Below the pieces are notes generated by a model. That model searched no databases. It had not been told where the DNA came from and saw only the letters and a list, made by a program, of their open reading frames with translations. A DNA stretch of 6,626 bases, taken from assembly GCA_005239595.1 (NCBI GenBank), contig SBBT01000054.1:1-6626 (forward strand), read 5' to 3'. Positions 1-5,108 of the stretch are shown in pieces. The DNA is from Candidatus Troglogloeales bacterium (lineage in GTDB: Bacteria > Nitrospirota > Nitrospiria > SBBL01 > SBBT01). Position numbers and translations under genes: made by a program. Each line of letters starts with the position of its first letter. Within the stretch, counting starts at the first letter, position 1.

Positions 1-522
1 CTGCTTCTTAAAAAAGGATAACATCTCTCCTTCTTTCTTGGCAATCACTTTAAGGTAGTAAAAACGTCTCAGGAAGTTCGGATAATCCCGCGAGCCAAAC
101 AGCGTTTTGACCACCGTATTTTTTCTTTCCTGGTAAATGATACGGAGGCGTTTGGAAATGAGCCCCTTTTTCTCTCGAATTTCCCCATTTAACCGTATAA
201 TGGTACCCGAAAGCTCTTCCATTTCTCTCTCTTTCTCCCTTATTTTTAGTTCGATGAGGTAGGCATCTTCTTGACGTATACGCACCTTGTGATCCATCTC
301 TTCCAACAGAGAAAGAATGGAAGCTTCCTTTTTCCTTATTGCAACATCTTTTTTTCTTTTGCCCTTCGCTTCCGTTTTTAATTTTTCCAGTTCCTTCTTC
401 GCCTTCTGGACCTGCTCGCCGAGCGAAAGCGGAGTCGGTTTCTCTACGGCAAAAACAGAAACAGGGTTCATCACATCCAATAACAGGAGAAGGGAGAGGA
501 GCGTCTTACCTTTTTCCCACAT
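1..522 (-). CDS. EnvC-like murein hydrolase activator, N-terminal part (cut by window edge)
   Basis: The first 174 codons of a secreted coiled-coil protein; the reading frame is open to base 1, so the 3' part lies outside. Residues 1-26 look like a Sec signal peptide: Lys4 and Lys6, a leucine-rich core at 8-15, and probable cleavage after Val-Phe-Ala (24-26). The mature part is extremely rich in Lys, Glu and Arg, with heptad-like spacing over about 33-125, as expected of a long coiled coil. Residues 124-174, with an RLRIIYQ stretch followed by SRDYPNFLRRFYYL, resemble the region before the LytM/M23 domain in EnvC-type proteins. The family acts in the periplasm, where FtsEX recruits it to switch on septal amidases. 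The ATG overlaps the ftsX stop by 17 bases, supporting translational coupling and a partnership with FtsEX. No strong ribosome-binding site is seen. The M23 domain itself is not visible, so the subfamily is inferred from the coiled coil and the neighbours. Confidence 0.8.
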   Translation of the reverse strand, partial: MWEKGKTLLSLLLLLDVMNPVSVFAVEKPTPLSLGEQVQKAKKELEKLKTEAKGKRKKDVAIRKKEASILSLLEEMDHKVRIRQEDAYLIELKIREKEREMEELSGTIIRLNGEIREKKGLISKRLRIIYQERKNTVVKTLFGSRDYPNFLRRFYYLKVIAKKEGEMLSFFKKQ

Positions 523-1417
523 AACCACGTATCTTCAAAAGGCGGGTCGATGAAATAACGCTCCCGATTCCTCCTAAAACTCCTGCAGCGACAATCATAC
601 CCAACGAAAGCGGTATTGGGAGAAAATGCAACTCCAAGATGCCGCCAACCATCCCACCCACTGATTGAACCGATGTCTTAGAAAGGTGAAATAGGGCAGA
701 AAGCATCAGGACAGAACCGCAACCACTCAAAATACCGATTAACGCGCCCTCCAGGAAAAAAGGGGTTTTGATAAAACTATCCGTCGCGCCAAGGAGTTTC
801 ATAATATCGATCTCCTCCTTGCGATTGTACATGTGTAGTCTTACGGTATTCGCGATAATCGCAATCACCGTAACAGACAAAAGGCCTCCGATTCCCACCC
901 CAATCATTTTTAAGAGCTTCAAAAGCGCATGCAAACTTTGAATCCATTCCGAACCATATTGCACCTCCTCCACCCCCGGCAATGCACGGAAACGATCAAC
1001 CATTTCTGCAAGTTTTCGGGGTTCCTGATACGTCCCCGTCACCTTGACTTCAAACGAGGCTGGAAGTGGATTGCCCTCCAGATTCTTTATCAGGGCCATA
1101 TCCTGAAACTCCATCTTAAACAAGTTTAAGGCATCTTCCTTGGAGATATACCGAAAGGACAAAACCCCTTTTTCCTCCGACAGCTCCGCCTTAATGGAGC
1201 GAACAGCCTCCTCTTGGGCGGAATCACTTAAATAGATACTCAACTGCACATCTTCCTGCATGGACACAAGAATTCTCTGAACATTATGATAGAAAAGGAG
1301 AAAAAAGCCGAATAACATGAGCGTAAGACTCAAAGAGAAAAGCGAAAAAAAGACCATAACCCTATTGATCTGGATATTCTCCAAAGCTGTTTTAAAATAA
1401 TAGATCAACCGTCTCAC
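506..1417 (-). CDS. ftsX: Cell division protein FtsX (FtsEX permease subunit)
   Basis: A 303-residue membrane protein, the usual length for FtsX. It has the FtsX layout: a short cytoplasmic N-terminus, TM1 at about 20-43, a large periplasmic domain at about 44-167, then TM2 (about 168-193), TM3 (about 219-243) and TM4 (about 270-293). The periplasmic domain holds the family's NPLPASFEV stretch (116-124). The cytoplasmic loop holds RKEEIDIMKLLGAT (199-212), the conserved segment that contacts the ATPase. With FtsE it forms an ABC-type mechanotransmitter that does not transport but activates peptidoglycan hydrolases through a periplasmic coiled-coil partner, here probably the overlapping downstream gene. 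The start is GTG, and its GTGA overlaps the ftsE stop. AGGGG at 1426-1430, 8 bases upstream, is a good ribosome-binding site and fixes this start. Confidence 0.96.
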   Translation of the reverse strand: MRRLIYYFKTALENIQINRVMVFFSLFSLSLTLMLFGFFLLFYHNVQRILVSMQEDVQLSIYLSDSAQEEAVRSIKAELSEEKGVLSFRYISKEDALNLFKMEFQDMALIKNLEGNPLPASFEVKVTGTYQEPRKLAEMVDRFRALPGVEEVQYGSEWIQSLHALLKLLKMIGVGIGGLLSVTVIAIIANTVRLHMYNRKEEIDIMKLLGATDSFIKTPFFLEGALIGILSGCGSVLMLSALFHLSKTSVQSVGGMVGGILELHFLPIPLSLGMIVAAGVLGGIGSVISSTRLLKIRGYVGKR

Positions 1418-2094
1418 GCAGAAAACCCCTGGGGGACAATCCTCCCTTGTTGCAAAAACAGCGTTCGTTTGGATGTCTTAGACAACAGATGCCGGTGATG
1501 GGTGGCAACAATCATAGTGGTCCCTGCCGTATGGACACTTTTCAGTAGCGTCACGAGATCAGAAGAGAGCGTCTCATCCAGGTTTCCGGCCGGCTCGTCC
1601 GCCAACAAGAGCGTGGGGCGGACAACCAAGGCACGGGCGACGGCGACACGCTGCTGTTCCCCTCCCGAAAGAGAGAGGGGATATCGTCCATGTTGACATT
1701 CAAGTCCCACCATTTTTAATACCTCCGGGACGCGGCGCCTTATATCTCCTGACGGGACGCCCATTATTTCCAGAGGAAATGCAATATTTTCATAAACGGT
1801 TTTACGTTGTATCAACTTGAGGTCCTGAAAAATAAATCCCATGTTGCGACGAAGGGCCGACCGCTCCTTCTCGGATATATGCGAGATGTTTTTCCCATTG
1901 ATTAGAATCTGACCTTTATCCACCGGTCCTTCACAAAAAATCAGCTTTAACAAGGTAGATTTTCCTGCTCCGCTAGGCCCAATAAGAGAGACAAACTCCC
2001 CTTTTTCAACATGCAAATTAATATCCTCCAAGACAGGCCGATCTTTCCCGTAGTATTTGTGAACATGAAACATTTGTATCATCATCGCCGCCAT
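1414..2094 (-). CDS. ftsE: Cell division ATP-binding protein FtsE
   Basis: A 226-residue ABC ATPase with every motif intact: Walker A GPSGAGKST (39-47), Q-loop Gln90 in FIFQD, signature LSGGEQQR (142-149), Walker B LLLADEP (162-168), D-loop NLD (171-173) and H-loop His199. The segment DIRRRVPEVLKMVGL before the signature is typical of FtsE rather than of LolD or MacB. It hydrolyses ATP at the inner membrane to drive FtsX and so control septal wall hydrolysis. Its stop overlaps the ftsX start by 4 bases. The exact start is uncertain: ATG codons occur at 2094, 2085, 2082 and 2073, none has a good Shine-Dalgarno, and family alignment (E. coli FtsE begins MIRFEHV) favours 2082 (MIQMFHV). The longest version is given here. 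The gap to yraN is 18 bases. Confidence 0.96.
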   Translation of the reverse strand: MAAMMIQMFHVHKYYGKDRPVLEDINLHVEKGEFVSLIGPSGAGKSTLLKLIFCEGPVDKGQILINGKNISHISEKERSALRRNMGFIFQDLKLIQRKTVYENIAFPLEIMGVPSGDIRRRVPEVLKMVGLECQHGRYPLSLSGGEQQRVAVARALVVRPTLLLADEPAGNLDETLSSDLVTLLKSVHTAGTTMIVATHHRHLLSKTSKRTLFLQQGRIVPQGFSA

Positions 2095-2112
2095 CGTTTT
2101 ATATAACGCTGA

Positions 2113-2469
2113 TCATTGGACTGGTGATAGTTCAAAAGCGTTCTGGATGAGCTCCACATGAACACCTTGCAAGTTTTTTACAATGGAGACCACATCAAAA
2201 CGACAAGCGCATGAATCAGTCTTATTGCACGACAGGTAGGCAAGGGCCACCCGTCCCACCCTGGCTTGTTTCTTTAGATCAACGGAATACTGTGGCGCTC
2301 CAAACCGATCTTGAGAGCGCATTTTAACCTCCACAAAGACCAACGTCTCTCCATCTTTTGCAATAATATCCAGTTCTCCAAACACCGTCCGGTAATTGCG
2401 TTTAATAATTTTATAGCCCCGTTTCTTCAAAAAATCAGAGGCCATCTCCTCCCCTTGTTGACCGGTCAT
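2113..2469 (-). CDS. yraN: YraN/UPF0102 family nuclease-like protein
   Basis: A 118-residue protein of the YraN (UPF0102) family. The family has an endonuclease-like PD-(D/E)XK fold, and its cellular role is not settled. The visible family pattern is GEEMASDFLKKRGYKI (6-21), RNYR (24-27), GELDII (31-36) and FVEVK (45-49), followed by FG (56-57) and a second conserved block RFDVVSI (90-96). Glu32, Asp34, Glu47 and Lys49 are the candidate metal-site residues. Three cysteines (81, 87, 89) sit in the less conserved stretch. The reading frame is open upstream to an ATG at 2604, but that extension only shadows rnhB. The start at 2469 forms an ATGA overlap with the rnhB stop and begins directly before the conserved GE motif, so it was chosen. 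A GGGG run 9 bases upstream may act as a weak ribosome-binding site. The rnhB-yraN pairing is widespread. Confidence 0.9.
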   Translation of the reverse strand: MTGQQGEEMASDFLKKRGYKIIKRNYRTVFGELDIIAKDGETLVFVEVKMRSQDRFGAPQYSVDLKKQARVGRVALAYLSCNKTDSCACRFDVVSIVKNLQGVHVELIQNAFELSPVQ

Positions 2470-3056
2470 ACGACTACGCCCCGAAACGTTTTCCTGTGAA
2501 TCCTGCACGGACCAAACTCCCTGATCTTTCTTAGATGTTCTCCCGTCCCGTACCCCTTGTGGACATGGAAGTTGTATCGTGGAAATTCTTCGTGATATCG
2601 GCACATCAACCGATCGCGCGTCACCTTGGCCACCACCGATGCGGCGGCGATGGTCGCTGATCGATTATCGCCATGGATGATCCCCTTTTGCGGAATGGGA
2701 ACACGAGGAAGGGTTAAAGCATCGATCAACAAATAATCGGGCTTTACTGCAAGTTTTTCTATCCCCTCTTGCATTGCGGCAATGGTCGCCTGCAGTATAT
2801 TAATCTCATCAATAAGGTGATTGCCTACAACTCCGATGCCAATAGCGAGGGCCTCTTGATGAATCCGGCTAAAAAAGATTTCCCGCTGGTGAGGGGTAAG
2901 GAGTTTTGAGTCCCGGATTCCCGAAATCACATGTCTTAGCGGCAGGATGACGGCCGCCGCAACAACCGGCCCGGCGAGAGCCCCTCGTCCGGCCTCATCA
3001 ATTCCACAGAGATGCCGATAACCAAGGGAAGTAAGTTCCTCTTCATAGAGGTACAT
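2466..3056 (-). CDS. rnhB: Ribonuclease HII
   Basis: A 196-residue RNase HII, which cuts the RNA strand of RNA-DNA hybrids and removes single ribonucleotides misincorporated into DNA. The four metal-binding acidic residues are present: Asp20 and Glu21 in GIDEAGRG (18-25), Asp112 in LLIDAL, and Asp130 in HGDNRSATIAAASVVAKVTRD. They match E. coli D16, E17, D108 and D126, and the 18-residue spacing between the last two is identical. The C-terminal HKGYGTGEH block, typical of the family, is also present. The ATG at 3056 has no clear Shine-Dalgarno and follows a 214-base spacer after rplS. An in-frame TAG lies a few codons upstream, so the gene cannot extend much further. The stop overlaps the yraN start as ATGA, suggesting coupled translation. 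Confidence 0.96.
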   Translation of the reverse strand: MYLYEEELTSLGYRHLCGIDEAGRGALAGPVVAAAVILPLRHVISGIRDSKLLTPHQREIFFSRIHQEALAIGIGVVGNHLIDEINILQATIAAMQEGIEKLAVKPDYLLIDALTLPRVPIPQKGIIHGDNRSATIAAASVVAKVTRDRLMCRYHEEFPRYNFHVHKGYGTGEHLRKIREFGPCRIHRKTFRGVVV

Positions 3057-3270
3057 CTTAACGGAATGCCGCTATCTTACCGCAGGAAGGAGAGCCGCCA
3101 CAGAAGTTTCCACTTTCCGACAGGCTAATCCACGCCTCCATTGACCACCTTCTTCAAAACCCCTTTCCCTCAAAAAACAGGCTTTTAGCACTCTCCCGAT
3201 AGCGCACGCACAACCCTTCGTCTCTTAAATGTTCCAGCGAAGAGACATTATGCAAAAATTTAACAACGCG
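3057..3270 (-). other. rplS-rnhB intergenic spacer
   Basis: This 214-base spacer is the longest gap inside the gene run and holds no recognisable gene. It contains an inverted repeat just after rplS (3217-3246). It also has a weak hairpin (a 5-bp stem with one G-U pair, in transcript order GCGCT then AGTGC, around 3189-3206) lying about ten bases before a run of six T on the transcribed strand (around 3172-3177). The T run is too far from the stem for a convincing intrinsic terminator, so transcription probably continues into rnhB, perhaps reduced. The first 38 codons after the rplS amber stop are open in the rplS frame, ending at 3154. I see no clear promoter for rnhB here. Confidence 0.6.
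3217..3246 (-). repeat. Inverted repeat with two competing hairpins after rplS
   Basis: On the transcribed strand, GTCTCTT (3240-3246) and AAGAGAC (3220-3226) are perfect complements around a 13-base loop. Shifted by a few bases, CTTCG (3238-3242) and CGAAG (3217-3221) can also pair, so the two stems share bases and exclude each other. No T run follows directly, so it is not a standard terminator. It may protect the 3' end of rplS mRNA or be a processing site, or it may be chance. The repeat is seen directly; the role is a guess. Confidence 0.45.
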
Positions 3271-3681
3271 CTAGGAATGTACCTTGGCGCTGGGCGCATC
3301 TTCCAGCGAAGGAGTCGGTTTCTGTCCGGGAGGCACAACCTTTTCTTTTTCAGCGATACGGGCAGCACGTCCGGTCAGTGAGCGTAAATAATAAAGCTTT
3401 GCCCTGTGGACCTTACCCTCTCTCACCACGTCAATCTTACTGACAAAAGGCGAATGAAGGGGAAAAATCCGTTCGACTCCGACGCCAAAAGAAACCTTCC
3501 TCACCGTAAAGGTCTCACGATTGCTGGTCCCTTTCATTCGGATGACGACTCCTTCGTAAACCTGAATACGCTCCTTTTCCCCCTCGATGATTTTCACATG
3601 GACTCTGACCGTATTTCCTATTTGTATCTTCGATTTTTGTGATTTTAACAGATTTTTTTCGAACTGGGCTAACTGATCCAT
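3271..3681 (-). CDS. rplS: 50S ribosomal protein L19
   Basis: A 136-residue L19, a protein of the 30S-50S interface of the large subunit. The family core spans about 1-113: IGNTVRVHVKIIEGEKERIQ (21-40), YEGVVI (42-47), ETFTVRKVSFGVGVERIFPLHSP (56-78), then VHRAKLYYLRSLTGRAARI (91-109). The remaining 23 or so residues form a Pro/Ser/Lys-rich, probably disordered tail; bacterial L19 proteins are commonly about 115-120 residues long. An ATG at 3732 is in frame, but the extra 17 residues lie inside trmD and match nothing in L19. The Met at 3681 has an AGGGGG ribosome-binding site 10 bases upstream and matches the family N-terminus. The gene overlaps the end of trmD by 13 bases, consistent with the common trmD-rplS pairing. 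The stop is TAG. Confidence 0.96.
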   Translation of the reverse strand: MDQLAQFEKNLLKSQKSKIQIGNTVRVHVKIIEGEKERIQVYEGVVIRMKGTSNRETFTVRKVSFGVGVERIFPLHSPFVSKIDVVREGKVHRAKLYYLRSLTGRAARIAEKEKVVPPGQKPTPSLEDAPSAKVHS

Positions 3682-4436
3682 CGTACAGATTCCCCCTCTT
3701 TTCTCATACCCGATATCGCTTGCCCGAGCCATTGGCGATCCTCATTGGTCAAAATGGCATGCGCTAATAGGTCGGGCCGCTTGTAAAGCGTACTTAATAG
3801 AGACTGGCCCCTCCTCCAATCACGAATTGCACGATGATTGCCCGAGACAAGAACATCAGGAACCTTCATACCTCGAAATTCACGGGGCCTCGTATAATGA
3901 GGATACTCCAACAACGACGATGCAAAAGACTCTTCCTCAATGGAGTCGCTATCTCCCAACACACCGGGAATCAACCTCGCCGATGCATCAATCATTATCA
4001 GCGCCGCCATCTCACCGCCCGTCAGAAGGTAATCGCCAATCGATACCTCCTCATGATCGATGCCCTGCATGACACGCGCATCAATCCCTTCGTAGTGCCC
4101 ACAAATAAAAACCAGGCTTCTCTCCTCTCTTGAAAAAACCTCCGCCATCCCCTGATTGAATATGGCGCCCTGGGGAGAAGGGATGATCACACGCACGCCT
4201 CCCCGTTCTTGCTTGATTCTGTCTAAGGCAGCAAAAATCGGCTCTGGCTTCAAAACCATTCCGGGTCCGCCTCCATACGGCATATCATCGGTTATATGAT
4301 GTTTATCCGTCGCAAAATCACGAAGCGGGACAACACGCACATCCAGAAGATGCCGCTCCCGGGCGCGTTTTAAGATGCTCTGCCGTAAAACAGGAGCCAC
4401 CATCTCAGGAAAAAGAGTGATGACATCGCACTTCAT
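3669..4436 (-). CDS. trmD: tRNA (guanine-37-N1)-methyltransferase TrmD
   Basis: A 255-residue SPOUT-class enzyme that uses S-adenosylmethionine to make m1G37 in tRNAs reading CNN codons, preventing +1 frameshifts. Family landmarks keep E. coli numbering: ITLFPEM (6-12), PYGGGPGM (53-60), SPQG (87-90), the trefoil-knot cofactor site GHYEGIDARV (113-122) with SIGDYLLTGGE (132-142), Arg154 in RLIPGVLG, PHYTRP (179-184) and the tRNA-contacting VLVSGNH (195-201). The residue aligned with the catalytic Asp169 of E. coli is Glu169 (GAG codon), a conservative change. An ATG at 4448 is in frame. I chose 4436 because MKCDVITLFPEM matches the usual family N-terminus; AGGG lies 12 bases upstream of it but directly touches the 4448 ATG. 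The gene sits 54 bases after khpA, where rimM is normally found but is missing. Its 3' end overlaps rplS. Confidence 0.95.
   Translation of the reverse strand: MKCDVITLFPEMVAPVLRQSILKRARERHLLDVRVVPLRDFATDKHHITDDMPYGGGPGMVLKPEPIFAALDRIKQERGGVRVIIPSPQGAIFNQGMAEVFSREERSLVFICGHYEGIDARVMQGIDHEEVSIGDYLLTGGEMAALIMIDASARLIPGVLGDSDSIEEESFASSLLEYPHYTRPREFRGMKVPDVLVSGNHRAIRDWRRGQSLLSTLYKRPDLLAHAILTNEDRQWLGQAISGMRKEGESVRWIS
3692..3698 (-). promoter_or_regulatory. rplS ribosome-binding site
   Basis: On the transcribed strand this reads GAGGGGG, 10 bases before the ATG at 3681. It lies wholly inside the trmD coding sequence. It supports the shorter L19 start over the in-frame ATG at 3732. Confidence 0.65.
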
Positions 4437-4490
4437 TGTTTTTGGCATCCCTAATATAAATTATTAAAGACTTTTACCGACGATGCGGGG

Positions 4491-4721
4491 TTATTCTAAA
4501 ATCTCAAGAACACACCGTTTCCCGACTTTGGTACCCGCGGCATTTAAAATGGTCCGCATGGACCGTGCTGTCCTCCCCTGCTTTCCAATCACTTTACCTA
4601 AATCCTCCTGGGCCACCCTTAATTCAATGATGGTGGTCTTTTCACCCTCTGTCTCTCTCACAACCACATTCTCCGGCCTATCTACAAGCGACTTGGCAAT
4701 GTACTCAATCAACTCTCTCAT
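4491..4721 (-). CDS. khpA: KH-domain RNA-binding protein KhpA
   Basis: A 76-residue single type II KH domain protein, the usual length for KhpA (YlqC). It starts MRELIEYIAKSLVDRPE, typical of the family, and carries the RNA-gripping GXXG loop as GKQG (46-49) within GKVIGKQGRTARSMRTIL. In Gram-positive bacteria KhpA pairs with KhpB, binds RNA broadly and affects cell elongation. In many other phyla it is known only from its conserved place between rpsP and rimM/trmD, as here. An in-frame ATG at 4751 would add 10 residues. The start at 4721 has an excellent ribosome-binding site 7 bases upstream and matches family length. The gap to rpsP is 41 bases. Confidence 0.93.
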   Translation of the reverse strand: MRELIEYIAKSLVDRPENVVVRETEGEKTTIIELRVAQEDLGKVIGKQGRTARSMRTILNAAGTKVGKRCVLEILE

Positions 4722-4726
4722 CGATG

Positions 4727-4734
4727 CCACCTCC
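4727..4734 (-). promoter_or_regulatory. khpA ribosome-binding site
   Basis: The transcribed strand reads GGAGGTGG, with GGAGGT ending 7 bases before the ATG at 4721. It is the strongest Shine-Dalgarno in the window. It settles the khpA start in favour of the 76-residue form, because it lies downstream of the alternative ATG at 4751. Confidence 0.85.
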
Positions 4735-4762
4735 ATGCGTGTTTTAGGCAAGGCAAAATCAG

Positions 4763-5032
4763 CTAACGGGTGTTTGATCCTTTTGCTTTTTTAAATAATT
4801 GCGACTTGCTGAAAATGGTTTTAACCGTCGCGGACACACCGGCTCCCTTCTTTATCCAAGAGAGTGCTTTTTCCTCATCAAGTTTAACCGCCATCTCTGT
4901 TTCTAAGGGATCGTAGCTCCCAAGAATATCAATAAACTTTCCATCCCTTGGAGATTGAGAATCAGCGACCACAATTCGGTAAAAAGGCCGCTTGTGTCGA
5001 CCTATACGCGTTAATCGAATCGTAACTGCCAC
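4763..5032 (-). CDS. rpsP: 30S ribosomal protein S16
   Basis: An 89-residue S16, a small-subunit protein needed for 30S assembly. The family signature is clear: VTIRLTRIGRHKRPFYRIVV (3-22), ADSQSPRDGKFIDILGSYDP (23-42), and a helical C-terminal half with the usual KALSWIKKGA (55-64) and variable Lys-rich tail. Length is normal. The start codon is GTG, with AGAGAGGT (5038-5045) ending 5 bases upstream, so the start is well supported. It follows ffh after 76 non-coding bases and precedes khpA, the standard order of this operon in many bacteria. Confidence 0.97.
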   Translation of the reverse strand: MAVTIRLTRIGRHKRPFYRIVVADSQSPRDGKFIDILGSYDPLETEMAVKLDEEKALSWIKKGAGVSATVKTIFSKSQLFKKAKGSNTR

Positions 5033-5108
5033 AAATTACCTCTCTGTAAAATAAGGCCCAAAAGGCTTAAGGTTGATAGTGTTTTCCAAATAACAACACA
5101 ACGCCCTG

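Noticed and set aside
2470..2604. 45-residue N-terminal extension of YraN
   Set aside because: It lies entirely over the conserved C-terminal part of rnhB, matches nothing in UPF0102, and the ATG at 2469 gives the standard ATGA overlap and family length.
3165..3206. Intrinsic terminator upstream of rnhB
   Set aside because: The stem is five pairs with one G-U, and the six-T run lies about ten bases beyond it, so it does not meet the usual stem-plus-T-run form.
3682..3732. 17-residue N-terminal extension of L19
   Set aside because: It lies inside trmD and has no counterpart in L19 proteins, while the inner ATG has a ribosome-binding site.
5045..5075. Terminator between ffh and rpsP
   Set aside because: The AAGCC/GGCCTT pairing needs a bulge and has only five pairs, and only a short T-rich stretch follows; the genes belong to a classic operon.
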